Assembly (NCBI GenBank): GCA_900239685.1 | Contig: OENT01000351.1 | Coordinates: 62,001 to 126,000, forward strand | DNA: 64,000 bases | Source of the DNA: Rotaria macrura | Lineage: Eukaryota > Rotifera > Eurotatoria > Philodinida > Philodinidae | Direction: 5' to 3' | Part shown: positions 1 through 12,600 of the stretch, in pieces | Position numbering within the stretch: the stretch's first letter is position 1 | Layout: every line of letters starts with the position of its first letter | Position numbers and translations under genes: made by a program | Notes under the pieces: model-generated | Database searches by the model: none | What the model saw: the letters and a program-made list of their open reading frames with translations, nothing else | What the model was told of the DNA's origin: nothing

Positions 1-3000
1 TATACATCACCTATGTTAACGATAGCACCAGTTTCACGTTGTAATTGTTGAATTCGTTCACCTTTTGGTCCTAGGAGTGCACCAGCTTGCATATCTGTTA
101 TTGGAAGTGTTTGGTGAATAGAAACAGGCATAAGAACACGATCAAAGTGTTGCTGACACGATGTTGATGAAATAGGTGTGGTAGCAGTCTGAAAAGAATT
201 TTTGGATAGTGAAGAATATGAATGATTCGTTCTGTTTGTATCGTTGCTGATTGATGAATGATTTTGTGTCGAAATATCTGAATAACCGCCATAGAGAACC
301 GCTTTCGATCTGCTATAATTGATTGGATTATAAGCATTGTGAACGAGAGGTGTGACTGAAAATTATAAATAATTTAGTGTAAGTATAAGAAATTATCAGT
401 TACAGATCGAATTGAATGCAAGTGGAATGCTGAAATGTTCTCTATTCATCTAATGAATTGAATATTAAAAGTGGAAACGAAAATATGGAACTACTTTCAA
501 ACGTTCTTCATTGAAGTAATTGGTCTATAATATTTGCTTGTAATGCAAACCAATAAAGTCGTTGATGTCAAAAAGATAATAATAATTAGAAATTGTTTCC
601 GATAAATAATAATAAGAAATCTGAGCTTGAAGAGTAGAGGATAATTTTTTGTTTAAACGATTCATTAGCGAAGAAAGTTCGTGTTTCAATCTCAATCATT
701 AAAGATGATAAAGCTGCGAAGTCATGGCAGAGTAGTATCGAGGATAAGTTGAACAGCAAACTTTTTTAGTTGACTCAATGAAATGATAGATTTTCAGAGT
801 ATGATTTCATTGTTTTTTTTTGTCTACTAGATGAGCCGATATTACAACAGCAACTTTAGTTTTTCTCTACTGTCAATGCATGCTCAAAGTGTTCTGTAGG
901 TTTCATGGCCATGTTTATCGATATTGGATTTTTTAACTCTTGAAAAAGTTTAGATTGACTGTTCCTTTGTATCTTGATTCAGAAATTAGTTTTAGCTTTG
1001 TTCAAGTATTTGAGATATCATATTCATTGTATGTTTCGATGTCTATCAAGCAAACTCAAATTATACTTATCTTTCAAATTGGAAAAAAGGGAAAGTCGAA
1101 TAAAAACTTTTTTATCAATATTTTTCTTACGAACTTAGATAAAAATCAAGATGAAATAAAAATTAGCCGCAGAATTATTTTTATTACCACGACCAAAAGT
1201 ATCAATAAGCAAAATCTTGAAAAATAAAATCTTCAGTGCGATTCCCTCTAGTACGCTAATTTTTATTCCTTTCACTGTGTTACTATTTCATTGTCGAATA
1301 CTTCTTCTCACTCATCTAATCATTGGTTTGATGAACAGATAAAACTCATCAAACAGCGTTCTTTTTTCATAATTAAGGCCTAACTTAAGAAATGATGATG
1401 AATCATGATGATCATGTAGGGACTTATAAATATTCATCATTCTTGAAAGTTAGTATTTATCGAGTTTTTAATTTTATGTTGGACAAAGGAAAACAATGGC
1501 AAATCAGAGTATCATCGGCGATAATTATCATATAATCGTTCATTTGTATTAAAATGTATGCCAACACTTTAGATATCAATACAGATATTCAAGTGTTCTA
1601 AAACATTCTTAGCTTTGCTATATATAACTTTCAGATTTTTTCAAATTCGACTTCTAAACTCTACCATGAATAGAACCTGTATTTGGAAGGGGAGAGTAGC
1701 AAACACTGTGGTTTACACTTTACGTAGTTTTTTATCTTCAAAAATACATGAGCATTTCAGAGAATAATCATATTACGGAAAAGATTTCGACTATGAATAG
1801 ATTTCTTTCTTCGAAATCTATTTCATATTATGTCTCTGTCATTTCTATATCGACGTAAGATAAGAATATTTCAACTGCATAGTTCTCTGAACTTTCTATT
1901 AAGCTGAAAAATGAAATATTATTTTGTCTATCATTCTTGGTGTTGTGTCTTGTACATCATGCAGTTTAATTTGATGTTTAACGATGATTTTCTTCTCTTA
2001 TTAGTACAGATAATGACCGTAGCGAATTCTTTATTGATCACGACGAATTTCAAAAATCTATTTTCTCGGTTTACTCCCGATTCGTCCCATATCAAATTCG
2101 TCCCAATTTAAATTTTTCTCAACTCGTCCCTTTGTTTTTTTTAGTCACTCCCAACTCGTCCCTGTCTTTTTTTCAATCACTCCTAACTCGTCCCTAATTG
2201 TTGATCAAACAGTATATTGTGCTATAGAGAAAGAAGTATTTATTATCACAGAAAAATAAGATCACATTAAAGGTACTACTATATTTTGTGTTCTATTTCT
2301 TGACTAGTTTCATTTTCACAGCTTTTCCACAGTGAATTGCTAATGTTCAATCAGATATTTCTCCGTTTGTATACTGTTCGAGCAACCACATCGATTGGGC
2401 ATCAATATGATCACTAACTTTTCTTTTTTTCCGGGTGTGCACAAAGGTTTCTTAGGCAATTCTGTTTTTCATTCTGCAATGCTCTCATCGATGAAAGTAT
2501 TTGTATTACTAATCGATTGACAAGCATGACCAGATAGTGAACGAATAATTGTTAGATCCTTTGAACATCTTGAAAGAGAACTTGTACAACTACGATCGGG
2601 CAATGTCATTAATTCATTGTTTTGTATTCCCTTTTCTTTTATATTGATATACTTCAGTCTTCAACACAGGTTTTGAACATTCACTGTATCTGAACTTAAA
2701 CATGATAGTTATTTGATTTGCTAGAGTAATAAAAGAATTTTCCTTTTTGGTAGCTTTTTCCAAGCTTTTTCTTACAGCAGACGACCAGCGAGATAGAAGG
2801 TGTTGTGATCAGTATATCTAGCATCCAACAGATACCGCTAATCACGAAATTTCGAAAAATTAGACATCAATTAAGCAAGGGACGAGTTAGGACAGGGACA
2901 AATTTGGAAAGGGACGAGTTAGGACAGGGGCAAATTCAGAAAGGGACGAGTTAGGAGTCAATTAGGATGGGACGAATTTTAGATGGGACGAATCGGGGTG

Positions 3001-3849
3001 CAACCATTTTCTCACTATAATATTACCTTGTTGATTACAAATCGTGTAAATTTCTTCTAAACAGGATAACATTTTTCTTGAATCTTTACAAATAATTCTT
3101 ATTACACGTTCACTCGATTGTGGACAACATTCTTGAGCTGGTTGAAGTAAAATAAGATCATAATCACTACACATACGCGGTGCTTGTGTACCAATGGCTT
3201 GTAAATAAGTTTGATCGATAAGAATACGAACTTCTTCATCGTCTCCTAAAAGCTCACTCAGTAAATCAAATGGACAAACAAGTATACATTCCGGCGTTTG
3301 ACAAGCGACTTTTGTTATTAAATTCTCATAGAAAAACACATCGGATACAAATCGATCATGCGGAACAAGTAATCGACATTTGGTATTGGATTTATTAAAC
3401 GAATGATATTGTTGCTGAGGATTAGATAGTTTCAATAATTTTAAATCACCTTCAAGTTGTTGTGCACGATCAAAGTCAAACGTGAATTCAGCGTGACTCA
3501 ATGTATTTAAATTCGATTCAATTTGCGTCGGTTCTAATGAATGATGATTATTAGTATTTTGCTCGTGTGAAAGATTTACTATTGCTGAACGAAAACGATT
3601 CATTTGTTCATAAGCATCATTCAATTGGGAAAGAGACATTTCATGAGCTCTATTTATTTGATCGAACATTTGTGAACGCCATTGACGAAGACTTTGTCGG
3701 CATGTATCATAGCTTGTATCAAGTAATGGTAACGAATCAAGTTGAAGACGAGCCGAACGAGTACGAGATATTAAAGTTGAACGGCGCTTTTCAAGTAATT
3801 CTTCCGGTGTCAACTGTTTTGTTTTACCAATAGAGTTCATTGAAGACAA
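1..3849 (-). CDS. hnRNP K-like KH-domain RNA-binding protein, copy A (3' end outside window)
   Basis: Two exons are visible: 3849-3027 and 355-1. They are joined by a 2.67-kb intron (donor GTAATA at 3026, acceptor TTCAG at 356) that keeps phase (G|TC gives Val). A helical N-terminal stretch (about residues 1-150) has no counterpart in hnRNP K. A KH1-like segment (157-202) contains TPECIL, matching hnRNP K GPERIL, but has lost the GxxG loop. A KH2-like segment (206-270) keeps the hnRNP K hallmark ECCPQSSERV but lacks the helix carrying GxxG. KH3 in exon 2 is intact (LLGPKGERIQQL). The family binds poly(C) RNA and DNA in the nucleus and cytoplasm. The start is the first ATG of the long exon 1 frame. 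Reading past 3027 runs into a transposon terminal repeat, so a single-exon model ending at 2962 would be wrong. It is a paralogue of the gene at 19997-22977. The family call is good; RNA specificity is unknown. Confidence 0.8.
2068..3005. mobile_element. 938-bp non-autonomous TIR element (MITE) with 8-bp target-site duplication
   Basis: The element begins GGTTTACTCCCGATTCGTCC. The reverse complement of its right end begins GGTTGCACCCCGATTCGTCC. Its inverted termini extend roughly 130 bp as arrays of ACTCGTCCCT / ATTCGTCCCA units. It is flanked by a perfect direct repeat ATTTTCTC at 2060-2067 and 3006-3013. There is no transposase frame inside. It sits in the intron of the minus-strand KH-domain gene. 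The duplication does not fit the hAT nTnnnnAn consensus, so the superfamily is left open (MULE-like, P-like or aberrant hAT). Confidence 0.9.
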
Positions 3850-5309
3850 TCTAGAGAGAGATTTTTTTAATGCATAATATAAATTTATTTATGCTATGGA
3901 ACGATTGAAATAATCAGCACTGATTTATTTCTATTCTACTAATTTGAATTAATTCTACGATGCTCTATGATTGATGTTATTCGACTAAAGAATACGATAG
4001 AGACGATTTTCCAACAATAGCATGCGTTAAAATTAGAATATAATTAAATCGAACCTTATCAGAACATCATGTTGTTCATAGGGTCCTTTTTTTACGAAGA
4101 AATTATTTTCGATAAAAATTTTAAAAAATTGAAACGAGTAGATTCAACAGTTTCATCTTTTATAAATGGCACGACTTCATTTTGAAAATCTTCTTCTGTC
4201 AGGAAAATGCTCCTTGTTTTCTGTTAAGAATGCACTATTATCTTGACATTCTTTCCATTGAATTTTTGTTTTCTATCGACCATGTGCGAAATCTCAAAGA
4301 AACTTTATTGTATCCTACGAAGTATTATTGCTGTTCGAGAGAATGTCTCAATAAATAAAGCTCGATTACTATTGAATTTAATTTTCCTACTCTCGTACAA
4401 AGCAGTATTTCTACAGTACAAATTCTTTCAAAACACACCATAGACCTTCTGCATTGATACACGATTGACAATATTTTGCAATAGTTTTCTTCTTCTAGCT
4501 TGAAGATCTTCTGAAAACTTCAGACGATTAGTATATGTTCAAATTAGTATCAAATTTGTGAGGATAAATATTAGGAATTCATGGCTACAATCGAAAAACA
4601 TTACATGAAAAATACATTTAGCCATTACGAAATATTTATTTTAATTTAACAAATGACAGAGGAAAGAAAACATTATACATAGGACATTTCCATAATCGAT
4701 ACTTGGCATATCCTGTTATGAAATTAGAACTGTGCGAAATTCACTTCACTCGTTTTCATATCGTGTAGAAAAAATGAGAGCAAAATACAGGCTTTCGTCA
4801 CTTCCATCGCATCTTCATTGATGCTAATGAAAAGTTAAGTACAATTTAATTTGGGCGAGCATTGCCTTGCTTTCTTTATCAGTAAATACATGAAAATTCA
4901 CATAGAATTAAAAATAAAATAAACATTATTGGTCATATTCTAAGGAATCACCATATCATATATGTACAAAACAAGAAAAACGGAAATATTCTAATTCTAA
5001 GCTTTATATATAAGAAAAACGAATCACAGGTATTCATATGTCTGTAAAATAATAACTCTGGTTCGAATATAAATAAATAAATATACATGCATATGCTTAT
5101 ATTCAATCAATCATTCAACAGTAAGCAATGCAAAGAGAAAAATAAAATGAAACAAGTCCATGTAGAATTGAGTAGAAACGCAATACTTTACATGAAAATA
5201 CACGGTGAAAACATCCCACTGGCTGGCAACATAAGCGAGCACGAGCACAAAAGAAAAAGAACCGGAACGGATCACTATTGTTACTAAGAGCGGCGACTAT
5301 AAAGTATTT
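3850..5309. other. Intergenic spacer
   Basis: This AT-rich spacer lies between the ATG of hnRNP K-like copy A and the stop codon of the coiled-coil gene to its right, both on the minus strand. It should hold the copy A promoter and the upstream gene's 3' UTR. Short open frames here have no codon structure or splice support. No RNA gene or repeat was recognised. Confidence 0.6.
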
Positions 5310-8300
5310 TCAATCATCACACATTGATATTGTTGATTCGACGAAATGTTCGTCAGCTTCTTCTTCTTCTTCATCATTTATATCGGTTGCCTATAAAAAA
5401 AATCAATAAATGATATGAATCAAATGAAAATATTGTTTGGCTTTATACTTGAAAGTCAGTATTATTATTATTATTAGTAGTAGTAGTATTCTGTTCAATA
5501 GTTTTTTCGTCTGTTATCGATGTTGACAACGGTATTGTTGCACTTGATAGCCATTGGTCTACTTTTTCCATACAAGTATAGCTATGAGAATGCTTTAATA
5601 ATGGTGAATTGTTCGTTTTAACTGTGGTCGCTGTTTGTTGTTGCGTTTCATTTCTAATGGAACGATAGCCTTCATCAGATATTTGACGCTCAATTTGAGC
5701 AATTTGCATTGTTAAGGATATAGCTTGTAATGGTAATTCTTCAACAGTTGTTAATGGAGCACTAAATGGAACTTGATTTTCTATTTTCGAATGACTATGA
5801 TGAGATGATGGAGGCGATGATGATGAAACGATCGTTTTTTTATCATCGGATGATGATGATGAGCGTGCTTGAGGTTTAGGGATTGATATGGGAATATCCA
5901 ATGTTAAATCTTTAGTAAGATTAACTGTTTCAATTAATGATGATGCTTCAGAGAATGTATCTAAAGCTGAATCTCGTACATCATCTTCGTCAGGAATTTC
6001 ACTATGTTCTTCGTCGATTCGTATGAACACATGATCTTGATAGTTTTTTGATAATTCATGTAAATATGATTCTACACTTTGTTCCATTAATTGAAGAGCT
6101 TTTATGACTGGTGAAAGTTCATACTCGTACATTGGCATCGACGGAAGAGTATCAGAATCACCAGATGACGAACGAATATCGTTGTATAGAATTATCATTT
6201 GGGATGAATGTGTCATAATAAAACTCTAAACAGAAAATATAACAATTACATATGAGTTTTAGGAGGTATTTATCAATCCTTTTTTTTTCATGCATGCGTC
6301 GACTTCGTCAAGCCTAGCAACGTAACCACTCATCATTGCGGATCAATCATTACTTTTGAATATTTTTAAAGGCTTTGCTCTTGAAATACTTTGAGCTTGA
6401 ATACATTTAAATAAAATAAACACACAGCTCAAGCGATTACTCATGAGTAAATAAGAACGGGTAATAGTAGTATACGAATTTTCGGAATTCTGAAGAACTA
6501 TAAACTGATTATAGAAGACAAGTTCGGCATTGTATGAAACTAGATCGAAGATATCTTCGATATGCTTTTTATTATTTTCACGATTCGTTGTACATTTTCA
6601 TTTTCTAAACATGCTTTATGAACAAAGAAATTTACAGTAATTCGATGAATATATAAAAAAACGAATAAGAAAATATTAGACGATAGAATATCTTTGTAGC
6701 CCCCGTAGACTTGTTAGATACTAATCACTCTTACTAAATAATCATCTTCTTTATATATTCATTGAGATATATTATTAATAAATAGCTTCATTACAATTTG
6801 TTGTTATCCATGATAGAACGGATTGAAATGAAAAGAAAATCATAAAGTTACCAATGAAATATATGAAATGAAATCTATTTTAAGTTATGAGTCGAATTTT
6901 TATAAAAGCCATAAATCTATTAGATGCGTGTATTCATCGAAAAGACATAGGGATAAGCCTACTTTTTTATTTTTCTTTCCATGATGCGATTGTTGCTTGT
7001 TCTTTTTGTTAACTCCAGCATATTTATTAACGATGTCTAATGGTAATTCTTTTTTATATTCAATAGAAGTTTGTTGAGAAAATGGCGAGTGTATTATTTC
7101 ATTTGATACTGTTGATTGAATATCTAGTGGAATAAAATTTCTCGGTAGTTTCATTGCAATGGCAACAGTTGATTTAACGGATTTCGTTGCTTTTTTTACA
7201 GATGAATTATTTTCATCATCAGGTTCATCCATGTAAGAAGAAAGAATAGTCTGTTCTTCATAGGATGTTAATGGTTGATAAAGTGGTGATACTAATTCAG
7301 AAGATGGTGTCGAACATGAAGCATCTTTATTTGTTAAATTATGTTCAGACATTTTTTCATGGAAATATTTTAACAACATCCGAATTTTTTCCAATTGTTC
7401 AACATACTGTTGTTTTTCAAATTCGAAACTAGATAAGCAAAATAGAAATCAAACAACTTATGGTTATTAGCAAAAGAAATCAATGACAGAATGAACTAAC
7501 GTAAATTGTTCAAGCGATGAAAATGATAGCATCGGTGAATCGACTGAATTTTGTCGAAGAGCAGTAGATGAACGACGAGGTTGAGTTTTTTTACCAGATA
7601 ATGTCAATATACGCTCGCGTTCCAAACGTAAACTTTCAATATCTAGAAGAGTTTCTCAGAATAAACATGTTTTGCTTTTATTCTTCATTAGTAGTTTTAC
7701 CTTTTTCAATGTGAGGTAATCGTATTGTGCCATCGACTAATAATTGTTTTATTTCAGCTTGCTTACGTGACTTTGAATTTAAATTTTCTCGAAGTTTCTA
7801 TTGAATGAATCAATATTTTGATTGAAAAATCATTCTTTTCATTTAGTTTACTTCTCGTTTATTTCGTGCTGTGATTTGAAAATTTTCAGCGGCTTCAAGT
7901 TGTTGAGTATATTTATTTTGTTCTCTACACAAGATAAAGTCACTGATTATGGTCTTACTGAGAAACACATTTGATTATACATACTCTAATTGTGGTAATG
8001 CTGTCACAATAGCATCTATCTTTTGTTGTGCTAGTTTTCGATAATCATCTGATTTATTAAGTTTTCCTACTTCCTTTTCATAACGTCTAAATGAATTTTA
8101 TTCAATGTCAATAGACTAGAGTCTAAACTGAGTCAATTTTACTCTTTATCTTTAAGTGCAGATTCTAAGTCTGTATAGCGAAGTCTTGAATTGGATCGAA
8201 GAATTTGTATTTTAGCATTCTAAATAGGAGTCAAACTCATATGTATTGTTAAGTCGATTTAAAGATATCTAGAAATACCAAAGCTTTTTTAACATTGGTT

Positions 8301-8645
8301 TGGGCAATGATATCGTTTGTAGTATCGGCAACAGCAGCATTTAAATGGCGTAGTTCGTCATGCAAAAATTCTGCGTCTTGTGTTAATTTTTCAACATTGT
8401 ATTTTTTCTAATAGAGAAAAATGTTGTTTTTTTTTCAAATTTTATTTCGCTCTATTGCATTAAAGTACTTTTTCACGTGTTAATTCCTGAAGTTTTACTT
8501 TAATTACAGACAGACGACGATTATTTAGTTCATAAGGTGAATTTATATTAAAACTAAGAATGGAGAGGTTAAGCAGTTTAAAAAGGAAAAATGGTATGAT
8601 CATGTTTTCTTACTTTTTCGTTTGTCGTTCGTCTTCGTCACGCAT
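5310..8645 (-). CDS. Coiled-coil protein of about 686 aa, unidentified
   Basis: Eleven exons keep phase throughout: 8645-8614, 8553-8469, 8407-8279, 8219-8143, 8086-7985, 7924-7852, 7797-7701, 7642-7501, 7428-6963, 6225-5449 and 5390-5310. Most introns are 50-70 bp; the one before 6225 is about 740 bp. Residues 1 to about 220 are charged, heptad-like coiled coil rich in Lys, Glu, Gln and Leu. The rest is low-complexity Ser/Thr/Asn with poly-Ser runs (near SSSSDDKK), a poly-Asn tract and an acidic end (DEEEEEADE). No catalytic motif is visible. It is divergent from FHAD1 with about 1.0 kb between starts, so the two may share a promoter. A centrosomal or ciliary role is only a guess from coiled-coil content and neighbour. 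The start is the first ATG before a good GTAAGA donor; an upstream exon is possible. Confidence 0.8.
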
Positions 8646-9670
8646 TGTAGTCGAGTCAAATTGAATACAAAATCAAGAGAAACTAAAAATAAATTTTGCT
8701 GTTATTTTTTTATAAATTTGAATTTAATTGACATTTAATTGTATTTGTTTTTTGATAGATTTATAATACGAAAAAGAGTGCTTCGGCATCGTTTGCTCTT
8801 GCTTTCGCTCATGGTAATTTTGTAAGGATTCATTTCAGTTCGATATAATTACCTTGCAGATGATAAATGAGAAAGATAAGGAGGGAAACTGAGTTTCTCC
8901 CAATCAATCTAGAAGAAACACATATGTCATAGCTACTACTACGTTTTTAGAAAAAACCACATTCACAGATAAATATACAGATACACATAAACCTGCGGGA
9001 CAAAGGTAAGATGTGGCGTGACATTCATCAAGACAGAAAAAAACCGATCCAATAGAAACATAGGATAGGAGAGGGAGTGAGTGAAGAAAAAAAGACTGAT
9101 GATCTAGCTGTCGTAGTACGCACTCGTTTTAGACCAATTAAAATATGATGAGGAGCCTCTTTATTTAGAATTCTCAAGTTTTATTGCACGAAAATACGGA
9201 TTTCCAAAACAAAAGAATACTATGAAAAGATAAATAATAAATGAATCTAGTAGAGTAATTTTCAATACGACGTCTAGTGCCCTCTATGAAGCATAATAAA
9301 TTTAGAAAAAGACTTGACAACATACTTTCTTCAGTAGTTTTGCTTGCACTAAGAAACCTTCTACGAGCTTGTATTATACAAAAAGACGTGAAATTACTTA
9401 GCAACAGAAGAAAATGAAACATGAAATGGTAGCCTTTATCAAGCAAACAAATCTATGGAGTTTAGGTTACAAATATCTTAAGCCCTCGGCAACGTCTATC
9501 TAATCCCATTTTAATAAAAAAAACGGAATAAAAGAAAATCGATCAAATTACCTCACAGAGGTGTGTAAGTACTTCTATTGTGGTTGCTGTTATGTTATAC
9601 TTCTCTTGTTATATTTGAATAGAAATATCAAATATTTTAGTGACCTTCATACATCGATTTAGTAGACGAA
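8646..9670. promoter_or_regulatory. Divergent promoter region between coiled-coil gene and FHAD1
   Basis: About 1.0 kb separates two outward-facing start codons (8645 minus, 9671 plus). No coding exon was found; the short minus-strand frame at 9174-9446 lacks splice or similarity support. The position implies a bidirectional promoter, but no core element could be assigned with confidence. Confidence 0.4.
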
Positions 9671-12600
9671 ATGAAAGGTTACTTGTACAGTGAAGATCGC
9701 TCATATGCTTTTCCTCTTGGACCCAAAGTAACCACAATTGGACGAGAAAATTGTGACATCAGCATTACTGTGCGGTTTCTATTTTATTTCAACAATATAT
9801 GTTTAACACTTTGCTATTATTTCTATCTCAACAGAGCCCTCATGTTGATAATCAACATGCTTTAATAGAACATGATGATGAACAACGTTGTTTCATCTTG
9901 AAAGATCTGAACTCCTCAACAGGAACTTTTGTACATGAATGTCGTGTTCAAAATGCGGCTGTTCGATTAGCTGATGGAGACTTTATACGATTTGGTTTCA
10001 ATGGGCTCCCACTTGAATTTCACATTGAACAACAGCAAGAAGTATTTTTTTTTCTTATCTATCATGGTTGATTCCTACAGATGACAGAGCATAATATCTT
10101 TTCTAGACGACAATGCCATCGATTTATCCTCGACAAACTTCATCGAATTCACTGCATCTTATAACACAAATGATTCCATCCCGACGAATAACAAGTAGTA
10201 CAACACATCAACAGCAACAAATCGATGTACAGCAAAACAATGGACTTTCTCTCCGGTATGATTTTATTTTTGTTTCCAAAAAGATCGGCCTTGTTCATTT
10301 CCTTGACCATTATCACAATATCAAAATGTTTTTCGCAGTATTTCCAGTCTCATGTTTGTCTATTGTGTTTAACAAAATCAAGTCCTGAGCATTGTCTTAG
10401 AGCAAGAGTGATATATATATATATATATATTAGGCTTGGGATCATAGGAGGTTTATAAGTTACTGAAATAAACATGTGGAGAGTCCAATCTAAAAGACGG
10501 ATGTCGCTGCTATTGTCAGTATCTATGCGATTCTCTAGTTTCATAAAATTTCAGGGAATTGTTTTCAAGAAACCTCATTAAATTATCGAGAAAGTTCATT
10601 AATTAAAAAATACATCTTGATTTTTACAGAACCCGTGCGTTGAGCGCTGGAACAAAAAAACTCTCAGCAACAACATCAACGAATCAGATAAGCAACGGTT
10701 TTCGTGATTCCGTTGTTCGCGGTAAGTATATGTATGGAGCATTTCTTGTATGATGTTCTCAAATATTTCATTGATTTAGCCAATGCTTGGACGATGAGTG
10801 CATCTTCAAACGCCGGTCGAGCTCTTATCAACGGAAGTTTTAGTGGTGAATTAGACATATCAGGTCAAGAAAATACTGAAATAACAAATCGTGTTGGTCA
10901 ACTTGAAAAAGAAGTTAAGGGACGTGAAGCAGAAGTTCGAGAATTAACCGATAGAGTAATGGATTGTTCTTTTTTCGTTTTGTTTCTCAATTGTTTACTA
11001 TTTGCTTGATTAATTTATTTTATCTCGAATAGCTACGCAATTTAGAACCATTGAGTTCAACATTTAAAAATGAAGTTAGTGTATTACGAACTGAATTAGA
11101 TAAAGTGAAACGAGAAAAACATTCAGCTTCTGGACTTATTTCAAGTCTTCAGCGTGATCTTCATTCTAAAGTATGATTTGAATAACTTGGTTTAACGATA
11201 TTTTTGTTTCGATTAAATATTTCTTTCGTATTTAGGAATCCAATTTAGCCAAGTTAAATCGCGAAATCGACGGATTAAAAACTGATAGTCGCGATAAAGA
11301 TCTTCGATTGCAAGCTCTACAAACCAAGGTAGGATATAAGGTGAAGAGAAAAATGTACATTTTATTTTCCATAATTGTTTGTTTTCACTCCCTCATGCCT
11401 CTGTTAAAATAGGTGAGTCATGACAAACTATTTGAAAACTACACAAATGTATTTCTTAGATAAAATTGTAAATCACATATTGTTGTAATTAGAGTTGGAT
11501 CTAAAAAATAAGTACTAAAATTTTCTTCATCGCTTATTTTTCAGCTCAACCTTCTTCGAGATCGTAGTCGTGCGGAAGAAGAACGACATAACAAAGAAAA
11601 AGAACTTGTAAGTTTCCTTTCTATCTAAGATTTCTTTTCTCTTTTCTTCTCTTCGTGATTGTATTTATTTGATTGTTTCTGCAATCGATTCTATCCCGAT
11701 GATCTAAAACTAGTTGTTTTATGGCTATCTAGAAAATCAAAATGGCTGACCAACAAATCAATGAATTGAATGAAAGTATTAATCGACTTAAAAGTCAATT
11801 ACAAACAAATGAAAAACAATTACTAAAAGTTAATCAAAGTGAACAAGTATTAAAACAAGAATGTGAGCAGTTACGTGGACAACTTGCAGAACTTCAACGA
11901 AGTGAAGCCACGCTGAAATCTGATTTTGGTAGCGCACAAAGAAAAGTAAGAATAAAACGAAACATAGCATTTGTTAAATGTCTGTGAAAATTTGATTCAT
12001 CAAGAGATGATTCGATTTTTCAGTAAAGCTCTTATGATTTTATTGAATGTTTGTTAAATATTTTATTTCTCATAATTATACCTATGAAATCAAACGCCAT
12101 GCAAATTTTGCATTGTAAAATGGACTAAAATTTTTAATAAAATTTTGTAGATTTGTTCATATTGAGCAAGCAACGTTTTTATGTATACTGACTTTTTTAT
12201 CTAATGGACTGTCTTGTCTATTCAATAGAGATATGCAGAATGAACTTTCATCACACTCCGATTCAAAAGAAAACTGTAGAATAATTATAAATGTAGTATT
12301 GATAGATATATCTATTTCATTTGTAACATGAAATTTGAAAGTTTGATGAGTCAACAACGATCAAATAATTGAAATACCATGTATATAGATCACTTGAATG
12401 AACAGAGAAAGATATGTTTGTTTAGGAATTGTAGTTTTTGGGTACACACCACGTTCAGAATTCAAAGTATTCACTTTATATTTTGTTTTTAAGCACAATG
12501 AATTATGCATAAATATTTGGCGTTGTCTTTCAAATGATGATAATGATGAATACGATGAAGATCAGCATAATATAATTGAACAAATTGAACAACTTCAACA

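Noticed and set aside
98-337. 79-codon minus-strand frame
   Set aside because: It is in another frame of the exon that encodes the KH3 domain (1-355); the KH frame has the GxxG motif and a phase-matched splice acceptor.
2962-3020. C-terminal extension of hnRNP K-like copy A read straight through past 3027
   Set aside because: The residues after position 274 come from intron and MITE terminal repeat; a phase-matched donor at 3026 and acceptor at 356 give a better model with KH3.
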